Shown: positions 18,664 to 27,518, counted from the first letter of the stretch. The stretch is DNA of 64,000 nt from Chitinophaga qingshengii (GCF_014529935.1 NZ_JACVFC010000006.1:62001-126000), one strand, 5' to 3'. Notes: generated from the letters alone by a model not told the origin. Translations and numbers: made by a program.

Positions 18664-19095
18664 TTATTGCAGACTTTTACCGATAGAACCGATGTCGTCC
18701 TGTGGACGGGCAGCATTGGGATCGCCTGCCGGGCCCAGGTATACGATGGTGCGGTCAAATGCAAGGATAGCGAGAAAAATAAAGTTGAGGAATATCAGGC
18801 CGATGGTAAAGCCGGTGCTTCTTCCAAAACTTTTACTGAGCAGGTCCAGCATCATGATGGCGATCACGATGTTCACAAAAGGAATCAGCAGCAACAGCAG
18901 CCACCACCATGGTTTACCGATAATTTTCAGCATGATGAGTGTGCTGTAAATGGGAACAATGCTCTCCCAGCCTTCAAAACCGGCCTTCCTGAATACTTTC
19001 CACATACAGATAATGGAAAAAACGGCGCAGGCCAGGCCAAATAACAGGAAAGGAAGCATGAATGCGAAAATGGCACCGCTATTGGTGTTGTCCAT
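18664..19095 (-). CDS. Small membrane protein, DUF5684 type
   Basis: 143 residues with four hydrophobic helices (AFMLPFLLFGLACAVFSIICMW, LLLLLIPFVNIVIAIMMLD, FTIGLIFLNFIFLAILAF). The segment FRKAGFEGWESIVPIYSTLIM is the recognisable core of the DUF5684 family, often annotated near signal peptidase I genes. No catalytic residues are apparent. It faces the RDD gene and shares its terminator region. Function unknown. Confidence 0.75.
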   Translation of the reverse strand: MDNTNSGAIFAFMLPFLLFGLACAVFSIICMWKVFRKAGFEGWESIVPIYSTLIMLKIIGKPWWWLLLLLIPFVNIVIAIMMLDLLSKSFGRSTGFTIGLIFLNFIFLAILAFDRTIVYLGPAGDPNAARPQDDIGSIGKSLQ

Positions 19096-19295
19096 AAGAT
19101 GTGATTTTTGGGATGAAGGAATAAGATACCAGCAGTCACATATCAGTCCGCTATCGGGGAAATAGGATGATATTAAGATACAAAAAAATCAGATATAAAA
19201 ACGGAAGCACATACATATTTGATTGATTTTTTTACCGGAAAATCGGGGCTTATGAAAGCATACGCAACATTTTTTTTTAGATTTCTTTTACAAAA

Positions 19296-19326
19296 TTTGG
19301 ATTTTCAGCGGATTGCATTACCTTTG
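19296..19326 (+). promoter_or_regulatory. Promoter of the SRP RNA gene
   Basis: TTTG (19296-19299), 19-nt spacer, TACCTTTG (19319-19326): a full match to the Bacteroidota sigma-ABfr consensus, placed so that transcription begins at about 19330-19333, the 5' end of the RNA. Confidence 0.8.
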
Positions 19327-19332
19327 CAACCG

Positions 19333-19425
19333 GCAAGTCTTATACGACCAGCTCCTGCTGAACTCCCCCAGGACAGGAATGTAGCAAGGGTAGGTGGTTG
19401 AAGCGGTGCGATATAAGTAACTTGC
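19333..19425 (+). ncRNA. ffs: Signal recognition particle RNA, small bacterial type (4.5S-like)
   Basis: The ends GCAAGT (19333-19338) and ACTTGC (19420-19425) pair to close the hairpin. The apex carries the conserved Ffh-binding loop pair: CCAGGACAGGAA on one side, AGCAAGGGTA on the other. About 93 nt, the normal size. The RNA scaffolds Ffh for co-translational targeting of membrane proteins. A run of T from 19427 serves as terminator, and a consensus promoter ends 7 nt before the 5' end. Confidence 0.9.
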
Positions 19426-19444
19426 CTTTTTTCTTTTTTTAAAG

Positions 19445-19504
19445 GTCATTAGTTGCTCGTCAATAGTCATCTGGTTACTATTTGCTCTCCTCTTCACTAA
19501 TGAC
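19445..19504. repeat. 60-bp inverted repeat between the SRP RNA and transaldolase genes
   Basis: Ends GTCATTAGT (19445-19453) and ACTAATGAC (19496-19504) are perfect inverted repeats; inside, CAATAGT and ACTATTT can also pair. No T-tract follows, so it is not a standard terminator. Confidence 0.5.
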
Positions 19505-19553
19505 AGTGCACTCCGCAAACAAAACAAGTCTTTACAAACTAATTCTTAATAGT

Positions 19554-20204
19554 ATGAAATTCTTTATCGATACAGCTAATCTTGATCAGATAAGAGAAGC
19601 TCATGATCTCGGCGTGCTGGATGGTGTAACCACTAACCCGTCCCTGATGGCCAAAGAAGGCATCAAAGGTGAAGCAGCTATCCTGAAACATTATGCAGAC
19701 ATCTGTGAAATCGTAGATGGTGATGTGAGTGCGGAAGTATTCTCTACCGATTTCAAATCTATCGTGGAAGAAGGTAAGAAACTGGCTGCCATTCACCCTA
19801 ATATCGTGGTGAAAGTACCGATGATCAAAGAAGGTGTGAAAGCCATTAAATGGTTTTCTGAAAACGGTATCCGTACCAACTGTACGCTGGTATTCTCTGC
19901 CGGTCAGGCTATCCTGGCTGCAAAAGCAGGCGCCGCTTACGTATCTCCCTTTATCGGTCGTATCGATGACAGCAACTGGGATGGTGTAGAACTGATTGCA
20001 CAAATTGCGCAGATCTACAGCCTGCAGGGCTTCAAAACGGAGATCCTGGCAGCTTCTATCCGTAGCGCCCTCCACATCGTAAAATGTGCGGAAGTAGGTG
20101 CCGACGTATGTACCTGCCCGTTAGATTCCATTCTTGGTCTGCTGAAACATCCGTTAACGGATATCGGTCTCGCCAAGTTCCTGGAAGATGCCAAGAAAAT
20201 GTAA
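19554..20204 (+). CDS. Short transaldolase (TalC/FSA-like family)
   Basis: 216 residues from MKFFIDTANLDQI; an upstream extension to 19482 is not supported. TNPSLMAKEG and VVKVPM carry the family signature, with Lys87 the Schiff-base lysine. These proteins transfer dihydroxyacetone units in the pentose phosphate pathway, or cleave fructose 6-phosphate in the FSA branch. Here Glu61 in SAEV and Phe in SPFIGRIDD match the transaldolase branch, where FSA has Gln and Tyr, so transaldolase activity is more likely. It is followed by a terminator and stands alone. Confidence 0.92.
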   Translation: MKFFIDTANLDQIREAHDLGVLDGVTTNPSLMAKEGIKGEAAILKHYADICEIVDGDVSAEVFSTDFKSIVEEGKKLAAIHPNIVVKVPMIKEGVKAIKWFSENGIRTNCTLVFSAGQAILAAKAGAAYVSPFIGRIDDSNWDGVELIAQIAQIYSLQGFKTEILAASIRSALHIVKCAEVGADVCTCPLDSILGLLKHPLTDIGLAKFLEDAKKM

Positions 20205-20230
20205 TTTTCAAGATATTTTTTAGATGGTGT

Positions 20231-20266
20231 ATCCCCGGTGCAGTTCTTGCGCCGGGGATTTTTTTT
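20231..20266 (+). terminator. Terminator after the transaldolase gene
   Basis: Stem ATCCCCGGTGCA / TGCGCCGGGGAT (one G-U pair) followed by eight T. Confidence 0.85.
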
Positions 20267-20300
20267 GTAAATTAGTTCACCACTAAAACCACGTAACCGG

Positions 20301-21797
20301 ATGGGGAAATACATTCTGGCCCTGGACCAGGGCACTACCAGCTCCCGCGCCATCATCTTCGACCATGATGGCAGTATTAAAGCCACTGCACAAAAAGAAT
20401 TTAAACAGATATTCCCCCAACCCGGATGGGTGGAACACGATGCCATGGAAATATGGACCTCACAGGCCAGCGTTGCAGCAGAAGTATTGCTCAAAGCCCG
20501 TATCTCCGGTGATAATATCGCCGCTATCGGTATTACCAATCAACGTGAAACCACTATCGTTTGGGACCGTAAAACCGGTAAACCCGTGCATCATGCTATT
20601 GTTTGGCAGGATCGCCGCACGGCAGCCTACTGCGACAGCCTTATCAAAGAAGGACGGGAACAAATGATCAAAGACAAAACAGGGCTGCGTATAGATGCCT
20701 ATTTCTCCGCCACCAAAATCAAATGGATACTGGACAATGTTCCGGGGGCACGACAAAAGGCAGAAAATGGTGAACTGGCTTTCGGCACGGTAGATAGCTG
20801 GCTCACCTGGAACTTCTCCAACGGACAGCTGCATATCACCGATGTGAGCAATGCTTCCCGCACGTTGTTGTTTAATATCCACGATATGAAATGGGATGAA
20901 GAACTGCTCTCCCTCTTCGATATACCCGCTTCGCTGTTACCGGCAGTAAAACCTTCCAGCGAAGTATACGGTTACTCTGAAGCTAACCTCACCCCCTATC
21001 GTATACCCATTGCCGGTATTGCCGGCGATCAGCAGGCAGCGCTCTTCGGACAAATGTGCACCACCCCCGGTATGCTCAAAAACACTTATGGCACCGGCTG
21101 TTTTATGGTGCTCAATACCGGCAGCAAGCCCATTCCGTCACAAAATAACCTGCTGACCACCGTTGCCTGGCAAATCAACGGGGAAACCACCTACGCCCTG
21201 GAAGGCAGCATCTTCATCGGCGGCGCGGTAGTACAGTGGCTGCGCGACGGCCTCGGTATCATCCGTCACTCTGCCGATGTGGAAAAACTGGCCGCTACCG
21301 TACCACATAGTGACGGCGTATATTTTGTACCCGCCTTCGCCGGTTTAGGCGCTCCCTACTGGAACCAGCACGCCCGTGGCACCATGGTCGGTATTACCAG
21401 AGGCAGCAGCGCCGCTCACATCGCCCGCGCCGCACTGGATAGTATCGCTTTTCAGACCATGGATGTGCTTAAAGCCATGGAAGCCGACTCCGGTATGCCT
21501 ATCAGCGAATTGCGCGTAGATGGCGGCGCTACCAGCAATAATATGCTGATGCAGTTCCAGTCGGACCTCCTGGAGGCTCGCGTGGTACGTCCGCATATCA
21601 CCGAAACCACCGCACTGGGCGCCGCTTACCTCGCCGGCCTGGCAGTAGGGTTCTGGGACAGCATCGAATCCATTGCCCGTCAATGGAAAGTAGACGCCAC
21701 CTTTGATCCTTCTATGGAAACAACACAACGCCAACAACTTTGTAAGGACTGGAAACGCGCTATCAGAGCGGCCCAGGCCTGGACAGAAGAAGCATAA
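20301..21797 (+). CDS. glpK: Glycerol kinase
   Basis: 498 residues, full length. LDQGTTSSRAIIFDHDG at the N-terminus is the phosphate-1 loop, and the FGGY signatures are clear: YTYGTGCF-like NTYGTGCFMVLNTG and DGGATSNNMLMQFQSDLL. It phosphorylates glycerol to sn-glycerol 3-phosphate with ATP. It lies 11 bp before a glycerol facilitator gene, making a two-gene uptake unit in which the kinase traps incoming glycerol. glpD and a regulator are not adjacent. Confidence 0.97.
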   Translation: MGKYILALDQGTTSSRAIIFDHDGSIKATAQKEFKQIFPQPGWVEHDAMEIWTSQASVAAEVLLKARISGDNIAAIGITNQRETTIVWDRKTGKPVHHAIVWQDRRTAAYCDSLIKEGREQMIKDKTGLRIDAYFSATKIKWILDNVPGARQKAENGELAFGTVDSWLTWNFSNGQLHITDVSNASRTLLFNIHDMKWDEELLSLFDIPASLLPAVKPSSEVYGYSEANLTPYRIPIAGIAGDQQAALFGQMCTTPGMLKNTYGTGCFMVLNTGSKPIPSQNNLLTTVAWQINGETTYALEGSIFIGGAVVQWLRDGLGIIRHSADVEKLAATVPHSDGVYFVPAFAGLGAPYWNQHARGTMVGITRGSSAAHIARAALDSIAFQTMDVLKAMEADSGMPISELRVDGGATSNNMLMQFQSDLLEARVVRPHITETTALGAAYLAGLAVGFWDSIESIARQWKVDATFDPSMETTQRQQLCKDWKRAIRAAQAWTEEA

Positions 21798-21808
21798 AAA
21801 CTCCACTT

Positions 21809-22522
21809 ATGTCACCATTTTTAGCCGAAATTATCGGAACTGCTTTTATCATTGCGCTGGGCGACGGCGTAGTGGCCAACGTAGTACTCAACCGCTCCAA
21901 AGGCAACCAGGGCGGCTGGATCGTTATTACCATGGGATGGGCCATGGCCGTATTCGTAGGCGTATTCTGCGCCGGACAATACAGCGGCGCCCACCTCAAC
22001 CCTGCCGTTACCATTGCCCTCGCCATAAAAGGCTCTTTCAGCTGGGCACAGGTACCCGCCTATATCGCCGCCCAGATGCTGGGCGCCATGCTCGGCGCAT
22101 TCCTGGTATGGCTCTGCTACAAAAAACATTTCGACGCCACCGATGATGCCGCCAGCAAACTGGGCGTATTCTGCACTATCCCGGCTCTGCGAACACCCGG
22201 CTATAATTTCCTCACCGAATTTGTGGCCACGCTCGTTTTTATCCTGGCTGTCTTTTATATTACCAAACCCGCTTCCGGCATCGGTTCACTTGATGCCCTG
22301 CCTGTAGCCTTCGTGGTACTCGCTATCGGCCTTTCCCTCGGCGGCCCCACCGGCTACGCCATCAACCCTGCGAGAGACCTGGGCCCCCGTATTATGCACG
22401 CCATCCTGCCTATCAGTGGCAAAGGCGGCAGCGACTGGGGCTACGCCTGGGTACCCATCGCCGGTCCTATTGCGGGCGCCATTGCGGCAGCGGTGATATA
22501 TAATCAGTTCCTAAACAGCTGA
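21809..22522 (+). CDS. glpF: Glycerol uptake facilitator (aquaglyceroporin, MIP family)
   Basis: 237 residues, six membrane helices and two half helices with the paired NPA motifs: HLNPAVTIAL and INPARDLGPR. The Asp in NPARD is the mark of the glycerol-conducting branch rather than water-only aquaporins. It lets glycerol cross the inner membrane by diffusion. Encoded 11 bp after glpK and ended by a strong hairpin terminator. Confidence 0.95.
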   Translation: MSPFLAEIIGTAFIIALGDGVVANVVLNRSKGNQGGWIVITMGWAMAVFVGVFCAGQYSGAHLNPAVTIALAIKGSFSWAQVPAYIAAQMLGAMLGAFLVWLCYKKHFDATDDAASKLGVFCTIPALRTPGYNFLTEFVATLVFILAVFYITKPASGIGSLDALPVAFVVLAIGLSLGGPTGYAINPARDLGPRIMHAILPISGKGGSDWGYAWVPIAGPIAGAIAAAVIYNQFLNS

Positions 22523-22527
22523 TGGCC

Positions 22528-22802
22528 ATGATTACTGCTGATTTCGCTGATTAGCGGAAATGGATATTTGATCATAAAAAAAGGATGACCGAAGCGGTCA
22601 TCCTTTTTGCATTTTATATATTCAGAAAAACAATTACAATAGTCCATCGATCAGCCACCGTAAACAATTTCACTCGTTCCTGCCTACAAAAAAATTGCAT
22701 TCATTGTACCTTTTTCATCCACCTCATATCCCTCCAATTCTATCAAACAAAATTAAAATCACATCCGATCTCCGCTAATCAGCGAAATCAGCAATAATCA
22801 TG
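22528..22802. repeat. 275-bp intergenic element with 32-bp terminal inverted repeats
   Basis: Arms 22528-22559 and 22771-22802 are inverted copies, 31 of 32 bases identical, each carrying GCTGATTTCGCTGATTAGCG. The 211 bp between hold the glpF terminator and AT-rich sequence with no convincing gene. The structure resembles a MITE or a solo interspersed repeat, but no target-site duplication is obvious. It fills most of the 431-bp gap between glpF and the NADH dehydrogenase gene. Confidence 0.6.
22575..22608 (+). terminator. Terminator after glpF
   Basis: A 14-bp stem AAAAAGGATGACCG / CGGTCATCCTTTTT with a short loop; works in both directions. Confidence 0.88.
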
Positions 22803-22816
22803 TTCATTACAGTTAT

Positions 22817-22848
22817 TTTCATTTTTTTCTGAAAGTTTCGTAACTTTG
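22817..22848 (+). promoter_or_regulatory. Promoter of the NADH dehydrogenase gene
   Basis: TTTC (22817-22820), 20-nt spacer, TAACTTTG (22841-22848). Leader of about 100 nt before the ATG at 22954. Confidence 0.55.
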
Positions 22849-22953
22849 ATAAAAATTAACACTGGTACAGCGTTTGAACTGGCAGCAGTATCAGTATGTT
22901 ATAACGAAACATGCCATATCCAACACATTGCAGTATAAATAAACAGATGAATT

Positions 22954-24267
22954 ATGATCCAGCCTAACATTCCGGAGTCCGCTCAACCGCGCGTAGTTAT
23001 TGTAGGAGGAGGATTTGGCGGTATTAATCTGGCCAAGCAGCTGAAACACGCCCCGGTACAGGTAGTATTGCTCGACAGAAACAATTATCACCTTTTTCAG
23101 CCGCTGCTTTACCAGGTATCTACTGCCGGCCTGGAACCAGACAGCATCGCCTTCCCGCTGAGAGGCATCTTTAGAAAACAGAAAAACCTCGTCTTCCGGA
23201 TGGCGGAAGTCACGGGCATCAGAAGCAATGAAAACATCCTGGAAACAGGCATCGGTGAAATACGATACGACTATCTCGTCTTCGCTACCGGCAGCAATAC
23301 CAACTTCTTCGGTAACAAAGCCATTGAAGACAACGCCATCGGCATGAAATCCCTGATAGAAGCGGTGCAGATCAGAAATTATGTGGTGAAACAATTCGAG
23401 GAAAGCCTGCTGATCAAAGATCCGGAAGAGATAAAACCCAAACTTAATTTCGTGATGGTGGGCGGCGGTCCTACCGGTGTGGAACTGGCAGGCGCTTTCG
23501 CCGAACTACGGAAATATATCATGCCTAAAGACTATCCCGATTTACCCCAATCCCTGATGAATGTTTACCTGATTGAGGCAGGACCGAAACTACTGGCTTC
23601 TTTCAGTGAAAAAACATCCCAGCGCACCATGAAAGCCTTGCAGGACCTGGGCGTAAGGGTGATGGTCAATACCGGCGTAAAAGAATATGATGGTCATACT
23701 ATTACACTGAGCAATGGCGAAACTATCCAGTCCCAGTCCCTGTTGTGGTCCGCCGGCGTAAAAGGCGTACCGGTGAAAGGGCTGCCACAGGACATTCTGT
23801 TGCCTAATGGCCGTATCCTGGTCAATGAATTCAACCAGGTAAAAGGATATGAAAATATATATGCGATTGGAGATATCGCACAAATGACCAACGACCAGCG
23901 TTTCCCGAAAGGATATCCCATGGTGGCGCAGGTAGCTATTCAACAAGGTAAAAACCTGGCTCATAACATCCGCCTCACCCTGGAAAATAAACCACTGAAA
24001 GGTTTCTATTACAAAGATCTCGGCAGCATGGCCACCATCGGACGTAACAGGGCGGTGGCAGAATTCGCCAATATGCGCCTCAGCGGCTATTTCGCATGGA
24101 TCGTTTGGATGATCGTGCACCTCATGAGCCTCCTCGGTTTCCGGAATAAACTGGTGGTATTCATCAACTGGTTCTACCGCTATTTCACTTACGAAAGAGG
24201 TACCCGTATTATCATCAAACGAGGCGCCGCCAACATTGTGAAACTGCGGCAAACGGTGGGCGCATAA
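22954..24267 (+). CDS. ndh: Type II NADH dehydrogenase (NAD(P)/FAD-dependent oxidoreductase)
   Basis: 437 residues. The FAD-binding GxGxxG appears as VIVGGGFGGINLAKQL near the N-terminus and the NADH-binding one as VMVGGGPTGVELAGAF mid-protein. YAIGDIAQM is the second FAD contact. The C-terminal 60 residues (FAWIVWMIVHLMSLLGFRNK) form the amphipathic membrane anchor of NDH-2 enzymes. It passes electrons from NADH to quinone without pumping protons. Monocistronic, with its own promoter and a bidirectional terminator. Confidence 0.9.
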   Translation: MIQPNIPESAQPRVVIVGGGFGGINLAKQLKHAPVQVVLLDRNNYHLFQPLLYQVSTAGLEPDSIAFPLRGIFRKQKNLVFRMAEVTGIRSNENILETGIGEIRYDYLVFATGSNTNFFGNKAIEDNAIGMKSLIEAVQIRNYVVKQFEESLLIKDPEEIKPKLNFVMVGGGPTGVELAGAFAELRKYIMPKDYPDLPQSLMNVYLIEAGPKLLASFSEKTSQRTMKALQDLGVRVMVNTGVKEYDGHTITLSNGETIQSQSLLWSAGVKGVPVKGLPQDILLPNGRILVNEFNQVKGYENIYAIGDIAQMTNDQRFPKGYPMVAQVAIQQGKNLAHNIRLTLENKPLKGFYYKDLGSMATIGRNRAVAEFANMRLSGYFAWIVWMIVHLMSLLGFRNKLVVFINWFYRYFTYERGTRIIIKRGAANIVKLRQTVGA

Positions 24268-24310
24268 TTAGAATTGTTTTGTTGTTATATAATAGGTGTT
24301 TTATTGTTAA

Positions 24311-24352
24311 AAATGCAAAAGAGCTGATGAGATTTTCATCAGCTCTTTGCAT
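24311..24352. terminator. Bidirectional terminator between convergent genes
   Basis: An 18-bp stem AATGCAAAGAGCTGATGA with its complement, one bulged A in the left arm, short ATTT-type loop. It separates ndh from the gene at 24364. Confidence 0.75.
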
Positions 24353-24363
24353 TATATAACTAG

Positions 24364-24873
24364 CTACGCGTGACGGTCGTACCTGATAGCCACTCCGTCT
24401 AAAAAGTAAACTGTCAATCCCAATTTACTATAGGCCCATACCTTGATTTTATCCCGGCCAGCAGACGTTTCCGATACGGAAGACGGCCTTCCAATGGCCT
24501 TAACAAGAAAAATATCAAATAGCGTTTTCTCTTTTACCATCTTTTTGACATCATCAAAAAACAGGTCGGTGTTATGGTAGGGTATCTTTTTGAACGCGCT
24601 CAATTCGTCCTGCACCAAAGCACTTTTATTATTTACAACCAGGATGGGTTTATTTGACAGACACTCATACAGCACAGCGTTTTCCTGGTATGGGTCTGGT
24701 AATGAACGTAAAGCATAATTTCTGTATCCGCTATCGAGTGCCACCTGCTTTACAGCGCATTTTTCACAAATAAATTTCCCCTGAGCATGGTACACCCCTT
24801 TTTTTTGGGCAGCGACAGTTGAAAACATCGCCAATACAATCCCCAACAGGAAAATAAACGTCTTACTAATCAT
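24364..24873 (-). CDS. Secreted protein of unknown function with an N-terminal CxxC
   Basis: 169 residues. Signal peptide (FIFLLGIVLAMFSTVAAQ), then FICEKCAVKQVALDSGYRNY with one CxxC pair and a third Cys in LYECLSNKPILVVNN. The remaining sequence is mixed alpha/beta and ends KLGLTVYFLDGVAIRYD. I do not recognise the family. The CxxC could bind metal or form a disulfide. It follows the DUF5103 gene by 11 bp and likely shares its transcript. Confidence 0.65.
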   Translation of the reverse strand: MISKTFIFLLGIVLAMFSTVAAQKKGVYHAQGKFICEKCAVKQVALDSGYRNYALRSLPDPYQENAVLYECLSNKPILVVNNKSALVQDELSAFKKIPYHNTDLFFDDVKKMVKEKTLFDIFLVKAIGRPSSVSETSAGRDKIKVWAYSKLGLTVYFLDGVAIRYDRHA

Positions 24874-24884
24874 TGTACAAATAT

Positions 24885-26177
24885 CTACTTCCGGTTCAGG
24901 ATTGAATTCAATGTAATACTGGACACCAGTTCATCCGCCCTCCCGCCTAAAGGCCGGAAATACAGCAGGATCGTGTAGTTATTCTCCGTTTCCCACCAGT
25001 TGCCTTCTGTCATGTCGGTATTGAATTTTCCGTTGGGTACCGTTTTATCCACCAGGCCATAAATGTAATTGTAATAGCCCTGCTTCAGGAACAACGTTCC
25101 TTCATAGGCGCGGCTGGCCGCATTGTAGGTCATCCGGCTGTTGGTGTTCAATTCGTAATCGGTCATCTCACCAAAAATATACATATCATAACCTGCATAC
25201 GGTTCGGGGGCAGCATATGAAAAATGTACGGAGGCATAATCTCCTTCAAAATTAGGATCATAATTATCCAGCGTGGCCAGGTAATACTTGCCATTGATAT
25301 CCTTGATAAACTGGTAGATCTTATCTGCCCGCTCATAATCCGTGACCGCAAAAACATCGGTACTGTTGGCATGGTACTCTGATCGTTGTACTCTTTCTGT
25401 TTGCAAACGGAAACTCCGCAGGTCCAGCCAGCGGAACTCTTTGCCGGCAGGAATTACACAGTCCATTTCCGCATTGTACTTGATCACATTGCCATTGATA
25501 AACTGCGGCTTCAGATTGGTGATGGCATTGTCCCAGCGATAGTTCTGCAGGATCACCACCTTGATCTGATCAAAAGGGTTCTGAATATTCAGGGAGCCGG
25601 TATTGATCTCAAAATTAATTTTCTGGTGCGTACGGAAAAGTTTAGGCGTTACCGGTTGCTGGATAAAGCCTGCAATACCGGCCTTTTGCTCCACTACGTA
25701 TAGCCGGCGCGTAAAAGCCAGCTGGCTCGTATCACTGTCCAGGTACACTTTCAGCAGGTAGTTGCCGGATTTGATCGGATAACTGTTGGTACCCGGCAAT
25801 TGCACGCTATAGTGGGTATACCGCTGCAAAGCCACGGCAGACATCTTGTAATTGAGTATCCTGGTTTCGGAAAAACCACGCATATAGTCAAACGGGTTTA
25901 CCTGGGCCGGCGTCCAATCGGCGTTACAAAGCACGAAGGAATAATAATAGTTTTTCACATCGTTGTCCATGTCATCAAAAGACAGCTCCAGCTTTTCCCC
26001 GGTACCAATCGTATACATGGGCATACTCAGCGGATCTCCCTGCTGGTTAAATTTGACGGATTTGATGTTATTGTAGTAAACATGGTCCGGTGTAATGGCA
26101 TTGACCTGGGCCATCACCCTGCCGGTAAACAGACTTGCTGCCAGGACTACCCATAAAAGAAATGCTGCTGTACGCAT
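24885..26177 (-). CDS. DUF5103 domain secreted protein
   Basis: 430 residues with a signal peptide (AAFLLWVVLAASLFTGRVMA). VNAITPDHVYYNNIKSVKF, YYYSFVLCNADWTPAQVNPF and MRGFSETRILNYKMS are typical of DUF5103 proteins of Bacteroidota, which have a starch-binding-like N-terminal part (PF17116). The C-terminal NNYTILLYFRPLGGRADELV is the conserved tail. The cellular role is unknown; the protein should act in the periplasm or on the surface. It precedes the small CxxC protein by 11 bp. Confidence 0.85.
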   Translation of the reverse strand: MRTAAFLLWVVLAASLFTGRVMAQVNAITPDHVYYNNIKSVKFNQQGDPLSMPMYTIGTGEKLELSFDDMDNDVKNYYYSFVLCNADWTPAQVNPFDYMRGFSETRILNYKMSAVALQRYTHYSVQLPGTNSYPIKSGNYLLKVYLDSDTSQLAFTRRLYVVEQKAGIAGFIQQPVTPKLFRTHQKINFEINTGSLNIQNPFDQIKVVILQNYRWDNAITNLKPQFINGNVIKYNAEMDCVIPAGKEFRWLDLRSFRLQTERVQRSEYHANSTDVFAVTDYERADKIYQFIKDINGKYYLATLDNYDPNFEGDYASVHFSYAAPEPYAGYDMYIFGEMTDYELNTNSRMTYNAASRAYEGTLFLKQGYYNYIYGLVDKTVPNGKFNTDMTEGNWWETENNYTILLYFRPLGGRADELVSSITLNSILNRK

Positions 26178-26210
26178 ACTGGCTATTTGGTTATAGTTAA
26201 GTTACGATTA

Positions 26211-26244
26211 TTTGCTTATTTAGAGATTTAGTTATTTACATTTG
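26211..26244 (+). promoter_or_regulatory. Promoter of the LolE-like permease gene
   Basis: TTTG (26211-26214), 22-nt spacer, TACATTTG (26237-26244); about 30 nt before the ATG at 26278. Confidence 0.55.
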
Positions 26245-26277
26245 CCTTAATCGTTCAGCCTTTCTGAAATCAGTTCA

Positions 26278-27513
26278 ATGGAATTATCTGCTTTTATTGC
26301 CAGAAGGATCGCTTTTAACAAGGCCTCCTCTTTTTCAAAGTTCATCATCAACATCGCTGTGGCAGCTACTGCTATCAGCGTGGCGGTAATGATACTGGCG
26401 ACGGCCCTGGTCAATGGTTTCCAGCAGGTGATCCAGGATAAGATTTTCAGCTTCTGGGGACATCTTCATGTTAATCAATACCAGCCCAATGCGGGCCCGC
26501 TGACGGAAGAAATTCCCTTTACTTCTACCCTCACGCTGATAGACAGCATTAAAAGAGTGCCTGGCGTTAAATCTGTTAACCCTTATGCCACCAAATCGGC
26601 CATCATCAAGTCTGAAAAGGAAATAAACGGCATCATTTTCAAAGGAATAGATAAAAGCTACGACTGGCCGCAGTTGCAACGTTTTATGCAATCCGGCCGC
26701 CCCCCTCGTTTTAACGATACCAGCTATGCCCCGGAAATCATGATTTCCACCAACATGGCACAGGAACTGCAACTGAAGGTAGATGATAAAGTGATTATCT
26801 ACTTCATCCAGGGAGGCGGATTAGCACCCCGCGCCCGGAAATTACAGGTCTCCGGTATCTTTAAAACAGGCATCGAAGAATATGATAAGACCTATGTGAT
26901 CGGCGACCTGAACCTGATACGCCGTCTCAATGACTGGGAACCTGCACAAATAGGCGGTTATGAGATCATGCTCCAGGATTATCACCTGATGGACACTATC
27001 GCCCGTATCATTGATAACAACGTACTGCCCGATCAGCTCTTCACCCGCACCATCCGCGATATCTATCCCAATATCTTCGACTGGCTGCAGTTACAAAACC
27101 AGAATGAACTCATTATCATTGTCATCATGACCATCGTAGCTGTGATCAACATGATCACCGCCATCCTGATATTGATACTGGAAAGGACCAATATGGTCGG
27201 CATCCTCAAAGCCCTCGGTATGCGTGACTGGAAAATCCAAAAGGTATTTATATTCCAGGCCGGTTATATCATCTTCCTGGGCGTGCTGATCGGCGATTTC
27301 TTCGGGCTGGGACTGGCATTTTTCCAAAAGGCCACCGGCATTTTCAAACTCCCGGAAGAGTCCTACTACATGACGGTGGCCGCTATCGACATCAAATGGC
27401 AGGAAGTTGTGCTGATCAATCTCGGCACATTCGTCGTTTGCCTGCTGATACTACTGATTCCATCGCTTATCATCCGGAAAATCACGCCGGTGAAAGCCAT
27501 TCAGTTCAAATAA
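26278..27513 (+). CDS. ABC transporter permease, LolC/LolE-like (FtsX fold)
   Basis: 411 residues with the MacB/FtsX layout: one N-terminal helix (INIAVAATAISVAVMILATALV), a large periplasmic domain (residues 45-275), then three helices (IIIVIMTIVAVINMITAILILIL, GYIIFLGVLIGDFFGLGLAF, VLINLGTFVVCLLILLIPSL) and the tail ITPVKAIQFK. The N-terminal ARRIAFNKASSFSKFI is typical of lipoprotein-release permeases. Such proteins pull lipoproteins from the inner membrane for the Lol pathway. No ATPase is adjacent; the LolD-like protein at 9823 is a candidate. Confidence 0.88.
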   Translation: MELSAFIARRIAFNKASSFSKFIINIAVAATAISVAVMILATALVNGFQQVIQDKIFSFWGHLHVNQYQPNAGPLTEEIPFTSTLTLIDSIKRVPGVKSVNPYATKSAIIKSEKEINGIIFKGIDKSYDWPQLQRFMQSGRPPRFNDTSYAPEIMISTNMAQELQLKVDDKVIIYFIQGGGLAPRARKLQVSGIFKTGIEEYDKTYVIGDLNLIRRLNDWEPAQIGGYEIMLQDYHLMDTIARIIDNNVLPDQLFTRTIRDIYPNIFDWLQLQNQNELIIIVIMTIVAVINMITAILILILERTNMVGILKALGMRDWKIQKVFIFQAGYIIFLGVLIGDFFGLGLAFFQKATGIFKLPEESYYMTVAAIDIKWQEVVLINLGTFVVCLLILLIPSLIIRKITPVKAIQFK

Positions 27514-27518
27514 CTTTA

